This document shows positions 48,302-60,500 of a stretch of DNA of 64,000 bases, in pieces. A model generated the notes under the pieces. It was not told the origin of the DNA, ran no database searches, and saw nothing but the letters and a program-made list of their open reading frames with translations. Origin of the DNA: Aptenodytes patagonicus (lineage: Eukaryota > Chordata > Aves > Sphenisciformes > Spheniscidae). The number at the start of each line of letters is the position of its first letter. Position 1 is the stretch's first letter. The translations under genes and the position numbers were made by a program. The stretch is taken from assembly GCF_965638725.1 (NCBI RefSeq), contig NC_134955.1:9700316-9764315 (forward strand), in the 5' to 3' direction.

Positions 48302-51300
48302 CTGTGAGGGCAGAGATTAATTTGTCTAACAGTCGAGCCAAGTCGTTTTCCCCACTGAATACTCTTCAGGTGCAACATGAGTGGAGTGCTAGAGTGGAGG
48401 ATCTTGTCTGCTACCTAACATTAGTGTTTAGTGTAGCAGGATTTTATCTATTAAAATATACGCTTCTGAAAAATCAGTTAGAAATGAAGTCTGATAGAAT
48501 TTCTAAAGAAACCTGCTGTGTATTTTTAAAGTGTTTTTTAATACAAACCCTTTAGGAAACTGTGACACATCTCCAAAATGATAGATACTTCAGAAGTGCA
48601 CTGCTAGAAATAAATTCTTTTATTGTGTTTTGTATTACTTTTCAAGTTCTTTTAGTTTCTTTTATGAAAAGCTATTTCTCTTTCGCTGTGAGAGTGTTTC
48701 TGTGGGAAATATGTATCTGATATCAACAGATTCCACATAGGGTTGTTTCAGGGATATGTGTAGTTTCTGAGGGCACAACTTCCATTGTAAGGAAAATGAA
48801 AGTTCTCCTTTTTTAATGAACCACCCAATGTAAGAACAAAGAGGCCCTTGATAACTTTGCAACAAAGAAAAGGGAAGAGAGTCTTATTCCAAGCCTGTAA
48901 GCAGCAATTTTATGAGTGTGGAATTCTAGATATGCAGAAGGAAGAAAAATACCTGGATGGCAAATTACCTTTAAAATGAATGCAAAATGGGTGTCCGTTT
49001 TCCTAGCTGGCTTTGCAAATGTCAGCTGTGGAGTTTTCCTTACAAATCTAACCTTTAAGAGAGGTTGCTTAGGGCTGCTGTCCTGCCACATCCTGCTGCT
49101 CTGCATATATTCCAGGAAATAGTGGAACATCTCTCTCTAGATTAACATAAATTAATTTGTTGGAAGCTGTATTTCTGCACAGCTGGTCGGACCTTACTCC
49201 ACTTGTGTGTATGTATATAGTGAATATTGCACGAAATACTGACTGGGTTTTGCTGATAGGAAAGGATAAATAATTGCTGATAAGGAGTTTGGTTAAATTG
49301 CTGATCATAACATTAACGTTGATTTACTGAATTACCATGCTTTACTGGGGAGGGATTGGAAAGTGCTGCAGGGAGAAACTTCTCCTTGCTTTCACCATAT
49401 ACTGTGGAAATCCAAGTCATCTGACTTTAAGTAGTAACCTGTCTCTGGAGTTAAGGCAAGAGAATAAGGACACTTCAGTCATGACATCCCTGTTGTTTCA
49501 ACCTTGCCCCAATCTCCTATCGTTTTTCCCTCTCTGAATAGAAGTAATATAGATCAACACATGTTCTTTACTGCCGTGGATTTTAAGACACAGGAGGTGA
49601 TGTCTGGGCTTTAAAAGATGGATGGTCAATTAGTTTATGACTGTTAACAGCACTGCAGTTTGCAAAGATGGAGAAGATGTTAATCAAATAACGCTCAGCA
49701 TCTCTGCTGGTTGCCTCTAATTGGCAAAAGGAATTTTTTTGCTTTTATATAGTGCTGCACAACAGGTACTGCACATAAATCTTTTGTTTCATCTTCTGAT
49801 GCATTCAGTATTGGACGCAGCAAAGGTTTGATCTGATGCACACACTTGTTACTCTGTGCACCCTGCTCTGAGCTGGCAATTAGACAATGTGGCCTTTGGT
49901 GGCCTCTTCCCACCTAAATTGGTCTGTGAGTGTACTCTATGATAAGAAACAACTTTCTGTACCATTTCTATTGATGACAACTATGCAAACAGGTTATGCA
50001 ACGTTGGTAGTCCTTTGCTACTTCATTTGTTAACAAATTAAAATTAAAAAACAACTTGGATAATCAGTCCAAATATTCTATTACATGGACCTTTTGAAGT
50101 GAATGAGAATATTTTTATTGGCGGCAATAAGAGTTAGGTCAGACTTTTATATATGAATTTTCACTTACTGTAAACATGGTAAAATTATCTTAATTTTTAT
50201 GTAATTACACTCTCTAAAAAAATCCTTTTCTAGAATTACCTTTTTCTAGGAGAAAAAAACCCTGCTGGAATATAGTCTAAAAACTCCATATAATGTGAAA
50301 TGTCTAATAAAATCAGTTTTAAAAGCTACTTAAGATAGTTTAAGTTATGAATACTGATTGATATAAGAAATCAGTATGGTTTTGACCATATGAGATTTTG
50401 TTTTCCTTTTATATTTCATTTATAAAGTTAAAGTAGGTATGCATTTGGGTATAGACACTTTCTTTATTATTTTTAAGACCACAATATATTTTTTGGTTTT
50501 AGCATTGCAGAAAAATATCAAGTTAAAATAAGCCTCATTTAAAAAGCCTTGTAGTATTATTTATATAAACGGTGTCATTAGAAAGACAAAAATAATTTTT
50601 TTAATGTTTTGTCAAATCTATTATGTAGTATCTAAAATTTGCCTTTGAATTATTTGATAATCTGATTCCTAAATGATACTAGAAGCGTGATACAAAACAA
50701 GAGCCAGGAAATTCCAAACTAAGGATGACATTATTCAAGGTTTCATTCACATTAAGATGAATCAGTGAACATTATTTCTTTGACCTTCATTGTTCTGTGT
50801 TCTATGGCTAATATATTATTTTAATATGATTTTTGTCAGTATTTATGAACTTCATGGGATACTGTATTCCAGTAACTATTGCCTTAATACTTCTGCGAAA
50901 TTTAATAAGTATATACTGCAGTCACAATTTATCCTGGTTCATAATTATTAATCTGAACTTTCTTTGTCATTTTAGGCTAACATACCCAAAGCTTCTTGTT
51001 AGAAACATTTTTTTAAGGTTACTATGAAAATGGATTTGGTAATTGAAAAATTATTGAAATAAACACAATTGCTCATGGTGCTTGAATATACAATTAATGC
51101 AATACTTAGAATTTACAGCTATTATGAAGTTCAAAGCAAACAGGCTGGTTATTTTTGTAGTTATAATTAGATATTCTACAGGGAAACATATTTTAAGCTT
51201 GTTGCTTCTCATATGAAAGAACATAGCAGTTGTAACGAAGTCTTTCCAGGAAAAAAGAAATCTGTGTCGTTAATGTTGTGTTTTCCCTTCTGGAAATATC

Positions 51301-54300
51301 CAGTCCCCAGCAAAAGTCACGTGCATGTTTGAAAACGTTAAAGGAAAGCTGAAGAAGTAGCGGGAGCTGTGTGTTTTGAAGGTATGTGGATGGGAGATGG
51401 CTCTGTCTGTTTGCTTCATCTGTTCCTTCAGGCAGAGGCTGGATGAGAAAGAGCTACCCAAGATAAGAAGTAATCTTGCTTTTTCAAAACAGCAGTAAGA
51501 CATGATAGGAATAGCCTTGCAATATAGGAATTTTGATTCAGATTTGGAGCTGCTTCTGCTTTTATTGTAAGATGCTCCTGAACATCTAGAGATGAGCAGG
51601 GGCTCTGTTTTCTCATATGCCATTGTTATAGGCTTCTTGGACCAGTTTTGCTGCAGCTACCCTTTGTCACAGCAAAATTTTACTTCTGTTGTGCTTGGGA
51701 ATGCTACGTTTAGAGATGACTTTAAATCTTCAGTTATAAGCAATACAAGTTTCTGTCTCTTTGTTGCTTCATGTACGTTGCAGTTAGTTTGTAGTGGTTG
51801 TGCTGACTCTCAGGTTGTTGCCAGATGCAATTTAAGCAGTTACCTTTTTTTGAGTATTATTAATGTGAGGAGCCATTTGTCTTTTTTTACTGCAATTAGG
51901 ATCAAATGAGGCAATTGAATTCAGCAGCACAATGTATGGAGGAAACCTAATACTGCTCTGTTTTGATGTGACATAAGCGTATTTCATTTGAAAATCAATT
52001 GTTAAAACGTGTTAAATTTTCAAGAGCAGAGCCAAGGCCCATCCCTCTCACAGTACAGTTACCTTGGCTTCTTGCCTGGCGAGAGCTGGAATCTATAGTC
52101 ATTTCACAGTACGTCAGGTTACTAAATCAGAATTTAACCTAATAGGAATTTACAAGAATCAAAAGCAAAGGATGGGACGGCATCAGCTACCGCTTCACGT
52201 CTGAAAAACACTGCGTGTAAATCTGCAGAAAAAGATGAAAAAATCTGAAAGAGACTAAATTCCTGCCCTGTGCTACATATTCTCCCTTTCACTCTATGGC
52301 AGCCTGTGCACACACTGTTGTTTCAGCTGAATGGAAATAATGTACGTCAGGATACAGAATACAGCCATTGTCATTGAAGATCCTCCTGTCCTTCAAGCAT
52401 GGCTCATTTCTTCCTGCGGAGAACTGAGCTCCGATTGACGTCCTGAGGAGTATTGTATCCACTGTGCTGTGGACCACAGATGCCTTTTGTGTGCATTCCT
52501 AGGCCGTGACCTCCAGGGTCACGGAGTCCTTGCACGTCTGGTAGTGGGTCCACATGCAGCACTGGGGGCTGAAATGCTGTCCAAGTGTTGGGAATGATCT
52601 GCAACCTTTCTTGGTCCGACTTCCTTCCCAAACAGCATTTCTTACAGACTCATTGGGATCTGAGGCCACTCCATTTGCGTTTTGTGAGGATCACCTTGGA
52701 TTTAAGGAGGATGCATGCCTTTATTTACCAGCTCATTTTCAAGAAGGGGCTGCTAGTCTGTCGTGATGGGAGACCCGTTTTCTGTTTTCAGCCTGCTTTG
52801 CAGTATGATTCACCCCTTGCACAGGGAGTGTCTCTGATTCATGGTGGAAGAGTCTGGTAAGCACGGAGAGTAACCCCATCTCATCTCCCTGCAGTTTTTG
52901 TTTCTGTCCAGCAGTGCTATCCTGGTCTCTCCTTGCTAAAGTTTATCCTTCCCTCGAGAGCTTTCGGGTGCCAAGGAAGCTCCTAAAAAACTGACTCCAG
53001 CTGAGCGCAGTAAGGTTTATGAGCTGTGCTGGAACACATGAAATTACGCACCTACCGAATTTTCCGTTCCAACTTTCCATGGATGATGTACGATAGTAAT
53101 GTCAGAATAGTGCGTCACTGGCTTAAAGTCCTGCGTGTGTTTTGGAACAAGTAACTCGGCACAGCCCAGTAGACAAACTGGCTCCCAACTGGGAGGTCCA
53201 GTGCCCCTGGCATGGCCCAATTTGCAGTGTAGATGCACCCAAGGTGGTGGAATTGTCTCTCTTTCCAGCTGACAAGACATAGTCCGGAGGCTTAATCCAA
53301 TGATTTATTTAATGCAATTGGATGAAATTTTACAACAAATGCTTGGAAAAAAATTTGGAAGATCTAATCCTGTAGACATTAAAGAAGGCATTTTCTTCTA
53401 GTTCAGTGAAAGGTTTGCAAGCCAGCTTGGTTAACTTCTGTCTGGGCTTGAGACTGTAACCAGGGTTTTGCATGATTAAAGTCTTTTTAACTAGCATTTC
53501 TTGTTCTAATGTTTAACTTATTCTCCACTTTTGAGAACTTACTGTGTTTTTTCCCTGCTCGTCTTTAATCTGGGTTTCCATAAATTATTTCTAGATTATA
53601 CTCTTGCGCTGTAAGAGGTGTCCTCAAATTTGTGTGTTAATTTATAAGATACCTCCCACTGAGAGTGTTTCCTGCAGAATCAGAACTCTTTTTTAATATG
53701 AGAGACTAAAAACTTCAAATGAAGCTCTTATGAAAGGACAGCTATAAAATAAGGATAATTTTTTTTAAAAGAGATTAATTATTTCCCCTGTCTTCTGCTA
53801 TCAAAGTGTGCAGTGCCTCATTTCCAAAATACAGAGTTTGCAGTCTCTAGTACTTCATAACAACTGCAGGTCCCGAAAGATCAATAATAAACAAACATTT
53901 ATAGTCGATGCTGACAGTTTCATTTTTAGAAGGAACTCTTTTGAGTGTAGAGAATGAATCTCTGCTGTTTAATTTAATATTTATTGTCTAACTGCCTGTC
54001 TCCCTTTGCTTTGGGGATGCTAAGAACAATGAGGTTTACTGATATTCTTGTCTTTTCCTCTGCTTCTTGATGCTTTTGAAGTATCAAAATATGGAAGGTG
54101 GGCACTGGGCTGTGTTAGAGACACATTGGTTGTTACAGGCAGGTTTATTTTCATTAGCCTAAACTCAAGTGACGTAGGGTGAGGAAGGGCACATACCCTG
54201 AGAATCTTTTTGTTCTGAACAGTGGAAATGCTAATAAATTGTAAGCGTGAGGTAAACCTCTTTGTGGAGCTTTACCAAATGGGCGTTTTTTCTTACAGTG

Positions 54301-54866
54301 TTCGCAGTAGCGGCTGTAACATAGATATTTATTGCACGGAAGCGCTTGCCGTTTCAGGGCATAGAGCTACTAGTGTACTCTGTATTTGCCTTATGGACTA
54401 GTGCCAGTGTCACAGTTTAGTTACAGTGTGGTGGTAAAAGTCCAACATGTAACGGTGCCCGGTCTTCTTTAAGAGGCAATGTAGTCCACTGAATGGAGTC
54501 TGCAGACCAAGTCTGCTTCAGGCTTTGCTAATGATATAGGAGACAAATCACCTTATGTATTTCCTTCTCCGTTTGCTAATTTGTCTGTTCAGATTGGCAG
54601 TTCTTCTAGTCTGTGTGTTTGTGCAGTGTCTAGCACAACTTGACTTTGATATCAGAGTAGGACCATAGTATTTATTATTGCTAACTGTAATACCATGTTC
54701 AAGAATATAATGTATAAGAATCAAATAAATTTTTAACTTCTGTTTAAAGATCCTGTTTTATTTCCTCTCAGATAGGCAAACATTTCAAGGCATTTAATAT
54801 TATGTGTTATTAAAAATTCCAGGGCGCAGAATTACCATCATCCACTTAATGACTCTAGAATTATCT

Positions 54867-54915
54867 AAAAATAAGTGAATTCTTAAAAATAAGTGAATTC
54901 TTAAAAAAAGGTGAA
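54867..54915. repeat. 18-bp exact tandem duplication plus decayed third copy
   Basis: The unit AAAAATAAGTGAATTCTT occurs at 54867-54884 and 54885-54902. An imperfect partial third copy (AAAAAAAGGTGAA) follows. Confidence 0.85.
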
Positions 54916-57315
54916 ATGGATGTTTGTTGAAACATAAATTTAGTAAAGAGTGGACTGTTGCAATACTGATGATGTAGCTCTAGATGTACAATTGTTAGGA
55001 CTTTATCAAAATGTACAATTTATATGGGTTCTTTCTAATAGAGATATTGAATTATTAATTTTGAAGCAGGTCTCTGCCAAATTAAAAGATGAAACAACAA
55101 TTTTATTTGGTGCCAAGATTAGTTACTTAAACCAATTATGAATATGTTTCCATGACTTTAGCTGTTTGAAGTCATTGCTAGAAAAGTGTTCTTCATTTCA
55201 AAGACACAAGAGATTAATGGTCTTTCTGGGCATGTACTGCACTCATATGTATTAAGAGCTACATTTGAATATGGAGATTGGAGCCCATATTGTTTGCATA
55301 CCCTAAAGGATATATAATAATTGTTGCCCTGTGTGTAAATGACCCAGGGGATTAATGGTTGTCTATGAAGACTTTCAATTTTAGAATCTAGCCTCTTCAC
55401 TGATGCTATGGTGAATAATGCTTTAGAAACGCTTAAAATAGAGTCAAGAGCTGAAAATTATTTTTCTTTCCAGTTATCTGTATGAAATGAATTGTGAGTC
55501 ATCCTTGCTGTCATGTGATCATAGACACTTAGGCCCCAGGAATGAGTAATTATTGCACCTGTTCTAGCAGGTACCATCTAGAAAACCAAAGGATCATAGG
55601 ATTTATACTGTTTTATTACCTAGATTTCTTGCTCATTTCTGAAGCATGCTGATGGAGCTGTACCAAAAAGGTGGGATGAAATGCTTCATTATGCCATTTA
55701 CTTTACTGGAGGTAGGATTTGAACTTTGGATTTTGAGGAAGGTATTAAATATTATTTATAAAAACGTTATTTTTCTTCAGCTCATGCCATCAACTCTTCT
55801 TTCTACTGCTTCATTTGTAATTCATATTTGTGTGTTATAATATTAAGCATAGAATGTAATAAGAAGTATTTCAAAAGGCAACAGCAGAGAACAATAAAAA
55901 AATTAACAGACAATTAGTGGCAGAAGCAATGCAGAAAGTGGAATAATTATCCCAGGTATCTTGGAAAAGATCAGAGAATTCTCTCATCCTTTCAGGGTGG
56001 TATTTATAGACTTTGCCTCTGACTTAGTACGCATGATACTGTCGGTTTTTTTCTTCCTTTTTTCAGTTCATCCGAAAACCTTTTTTTCCAGGAAGGAACA
56101 AATTTCAAGTAAAACATGACTTTGTACCCTTTCACTATAGAGGATTAACAGGTTTGGTGGATTCCTAGTATTCTCCCTGGGAAGTAAGCCTAGGTCACAT
56201 GTTTCTGGTTTTTGAGGGAGCTTTTCAATCTGCTGGACAAGAAGGTCGGTCTATGAAATTTTAGAAATGACAGAATGGCTGGGGCCAGGACAATACCTTC
56301 AAAACCTTTTATTGTCCTAGTCACATTCACATTGATGTTTGCAATTAGTTTGTGATAGGGAGAGTATAAAACTGGCTCAAACAGTGTGCCAAATCCAAAA
56401 ATGCCTGCATTGAAAACGGAGTTCATTAGTTTTATTGAATATTGATTCAGAAATTTTTATTCTGATTACTCAGTTATTAAATTTTTCAGTCAAGATGGTC
56501 AAAAAGGAGGAAGAGGTGTAGGTGTAGCAAACCTTTTCCCCTACGGTATGAATTCCCCTCACCTTTTCTCTTTCTCTGTATTGGAGACAAGGTGTCTGTA
56601 GGTTTCAAATTTTGTATTACTGTCTTTTTTTTTTTTTTTAATTTATTTGGACCATAATAGTATGTAGCAGGCCTTATTATGGATAGTGCTAAGTACTGTA
56701 CAAACGTACATGAAAAAGCCAGTTCTTTCTCAAAAAAACTTTGTCCTAGTGGTTATCACTTGTGTGACAATTATTACTTTATTACACGTACTCTGCCATG
56801 AGTTATTTTTTTCTGTTGTGTTAGAGCTCACTGCTCTGAACCAGAATAATTTTGTATATTCCACATAATTTATTCATACCCCAGCACATTATTAATAATT
56901 ATCATAATCTGCATTACAGTAATGCCAAGAATTATCAGTCGTAGGCCAGAAAGATGTTGTGCTCAGTGCTGTTAAACCACATCACGAAAGCAATCCCAGG
57001 CAAGACAAGGTTTTCATGTAAAATCTTTATAGTTGAATGGATAATGGGTAGAACTGTGAGCCAGTAATTCTTGTTTTCTAATTCTGCTTCTACCACTGAT
57101 TCGCTGGATGGTTGGTGCCAGTGTAGTTACTGCTGAGCCAGACACAAGTTTGCCGATATCTGTATGTGTCTGTTTTCCTTGACATAAAATGGATTAATTC
57201 CCTGCCACATCTGGATGGAGAAGGGTGGCAAATAATGCATTATATGTATAAGATGGCTTTGCCGCGAGCTTGTTGGAAGGCAGAATGATACAGAAATTTA
57301 GGCTGGGGGGTTCAA

Positions 57316-57587
57316 GCAAGAGGTCATCACCTCATCCATCAGGACCCCGAGGTTATTTTCTGCAGAGCTGCTGCCCAGTCCCTTCTCTGTAGGGATTCAC
57401 AGGGTTGGTCCATCCCACATTCAGGGCTTTGCATCTGTCTTTTTTGGACTTCATGAAGTTTTTGATGGTCTTACCTCCAGCTTTTTGAGTTCTCTCTGAA
57501 TGGTATCCTTGCCCTCCAACTCCCCCCGCTTTGGTGTTATTTGCAGGCTTGTAGAGAGCACAGTCCATCCTATCAACCACATGTAGG
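57316..57587 (-). mobile_element. Ancient CR1 fragment
   Basis: This stretch aligns by eye with the younger CR1 copy at about 8118-8412 in the same orientation. Examples are CATCAGGACCCCGAGGT versus CCAGCACCCCCAGGT, CTTTTTGAGTTCTCTCTGAA versus CCTGTCCAGGTCCCTCTGCA, and TTTGCAGGCTTGTAGAG versus CTGCAAACTTACTGAG. It derives from the part of ORF2 after the catalytic motif. Many substitutions and indels show that it is old. Open frames reported across it are relics. Confidence 0.75.
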
Positions 57588-60500
57588 TGTGAAAGCCCAT
57601 CTCCTCTCTCAGCATGGGTAAGGCTCCTTCCCAGAAGTAATGTAAACATGTTACTCCAAACACTTAGAAGTTATGAAAATTAATAGAAACCCTACACACA
57701 TTTGTACAGATTCCATACGTTCATTCTTTTTATTCCAGCATTTTGGAGTCAGCAGGTCTAATTTAAGGATGGGAGACAGCCCCAGCCCACAGGTTTGGAT
57801 TGGAGCTGGGCTGCAGCATTTGTGTGTGGGCATCTAGTCTGTTTAAAGCTGACCATCCTCTGAAAGAGCTTAAGTGACAAAATGCAACCTGTTACAGTAG
57901 GTAACAAGAGCTTGAGGGGTACGAAATGACCCCACAGGGAGTATTTCATTTAAGAAATGCTGCTACCAGCCATAGCACTGTGGAGTCCCTGATGGTTTGC
58001 ACTGGCCACAGGCTGGTGCAATTTGTTCCTGTAAGAATGAAGGGTGATTTTACAGAGGGAGAGCAGCTTACTTCACCTTGCTAAGAGCCTAGCTACAGCA
58101 GTCCAAAGGTGATTTACCCCTGGTTACAAAGTGAAAAACATCAGAGCTCTCAGTAGTAGCCCTTTGCTCTAACCGTTAACCATGCTAAAATAAAGTAAAA
58201 GCTTGATTTAAACCAACAAAAGCAAAGGAAATGCACAATTATATACAGCATGCCTGATCTTCCCTCCCTCCCTTGTGCTCAAATGTTGTGGATTTCTTGA
58301 AAATGTGTTTGGGAGGCAGGAGGGGAATAGGGGTGTTGTGAGGGTTGCTGTCTGTATGCAATGGGGAGAATTAGAAATCAGGTTGCTGTCTTAACTCTGC
58401 CAGTTTAAGCAAAGCCACAGGGATATTATTTTTGACATTGTGCACAGTGGATTATAACTTCAGCTCCCATTACCTCTAATGGGATCTTTGCTTGCAATCT
58501 GCCACTGCTACAGCAATGAAAATCTGTCCCTTAATGCTATTTTACTATTGCAGGTTTTTGTGTTTAATTATATTATATAATAATTTGTTGCAGCATCTAC
58601 ACGATTCCTTTAGGAGTGCGCTTGAAATGCTTATGAATTTTTATAAACACAAGCTGTGTATCACTTTAAGTCTCATTGCTTTTGTAAACTATTCTGCCTT
58701 AATACAGCATCATTTTTTTTCTCCCTTGCTGGGTAAGCACCATCTTTTACAGTGTGGCCATTTTGAAAAGCACAAGGGTACTAATGCTGAGAAGCCCAAA
58801 CCTCTCGTTACTGCATTGATGACTTGTGAGAAAACACTCAGGTGTTACAGCCTGCTCCCACTAGAGTCAAATGCAGAAGAAAACCCCAAGACACTAGTAG
58901 GTAGAAGGTTTATCTTTAGTGGTGAAATGCATTATAATTGTTATAAAATTATTGACATGAGAAAACAAATATATTGCCACATACATTTTTTTCATGGATG
59001 TGCGTTCAAACTTTTACATTAATTGGTTTACATTTTGCTGCTTTATTCTCAGACGTACAAGTACATTTAACTGATCTGCAAAATGATGAAGTTGTGAGAT
59101 ATATCTAAAAATTACTGGGTCTGAATTTTTCACCAAGCTCTGTCCTTGTGCAGGCTGTCATCAGCTCTACAGCCCTACAAAGCTAATTTCTCAGAAAGAT
59201 AAGAAATGAACATGATGGCTGTCGCTCTGTTTTCCTCCTGCAACTTTTTTTTTTTATCTTGTCTCTCTCCCTACATATACATATATATGGATTTGTATAC
59301 ATATGTGTAGAGAGAGATTTGTATGTCTGGAGAGAAAGCAAGATTTATTATGCTCCTTTTAATTTGCTTTGGAGGCATTGCTTACTGGGGACACAGTATG
59401 TACTGAACAGAGCATACTAATTAAGTACCAGAAGGCAGACCAACCCATTTACTTGAGACTTTGCCACAGATGCATTAATTGTTTACACATGGCTTCCCCC
59501 CCCCTTCCTTTTTGAACCGTGTACACCATATATATACTGCCTGCCAGCAAGCTGATCAGCACTACTCTCCCACCTTGTCAAAGACAGGAAACATTCCTAC
59601 TTCTTCTGGCCAGGGAGTTATTTTTCCAGCTACTTGTCTTTTTGGCAGTGACTATATAGCGCTGGGTTGATGGTTTGCACTAGGTGTCAGTTGTGCTGTG
59701 GGTACACTGTGTGTTCGAGTTGCTTCATGCTGGGGGGGGGTCAGCACAAAGTTTTCTCCGTGCTACTTTTAAGGAAAAATACTCTAATTTGAGCACTGAT
59801 TAAAGGAGCTCTCATTCAAATGTGTAATTTTAGCCAGGGAAGAGGTTAGTCGTGGGAATCTTCCTCTGGACCTGTATCCTGTGAGGTGGGATGTGCTGGG
59901 GTCCTTTTCTGCTTTGGGCCTCGAGGGTGCTAGAGGGGACTGCATTAAGCTAATACACGTGTGAGATAAGGGGTGCTGGAATTTCTCGATAGCTGTACGT
60001 GGAATAACATTGCGACTACTTGCTGAAACTGGGAGCTGCGTGCAAAACTTTCATCCTTTGCCTCCCACTGGCGACACCAGCTAACACCTCCTGAAGAAGG
60101 GTGTGTGATATGCCTGTTTTATCCAGCCTTGGGAAAAACATACAGAGGTGTATGTATACTAACGTGGAAATAACACAGTCCAGTGTATATGACCTGGAGT
60201 AACCCGGATTGATGCTTTTTTATGATCTGAATTGGTTGTTTAACTCCCTCAGCTCAACATTTACATTCATGTTTTAAAGAACTATCGAAATAACAGAAAA
60301 AAATCTAAAAGCAATGCTTCTGACAAGCAGAAGAGCAAACTTCTCGTGAAAGAATCTATTTTTGGTATGATTTCTGTCCCAGTTTAAAAGGATGGAGGGG
60401 TTTGGAGAGGATGGCTCCATCTGATTTCACTTAGTCCATCCTTATGCCTCTCTAATTGCATTGTTTTAACTAGAAGCATTTCTAATTAACAACGGAGCAC

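Larger units (their letters stand above)
41775..57315. other. Intergenic, no gene recognised
   Basis: This is about 15.5 kb of AT-rich sequence without convincing exons on either strand. I looked for cysteine-rich Ly6-type exons of CD59, expected in this direction from human gene order, and saw none. Listed separately are a 12-bp palindrome at 46601, a poly-G tract at 48289 and an 18-bp tandem duplication at 54867. The 52.4-53.3 kb part is a little more GC-rich but matches nothing I know. Confidence 0.55.

Noticed and set aside
57353..57663. Minus-strand 98- and 70-codon frames as small genes
   Set aside because: They lie largely within the decayed CR1 remnant and its edge.
58492..59022. 176-codon plus-strand frame
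   Set aside because: It has no family resemblance, AT-rich codon content and no supporting splice or promoter pattern; it is probably random.
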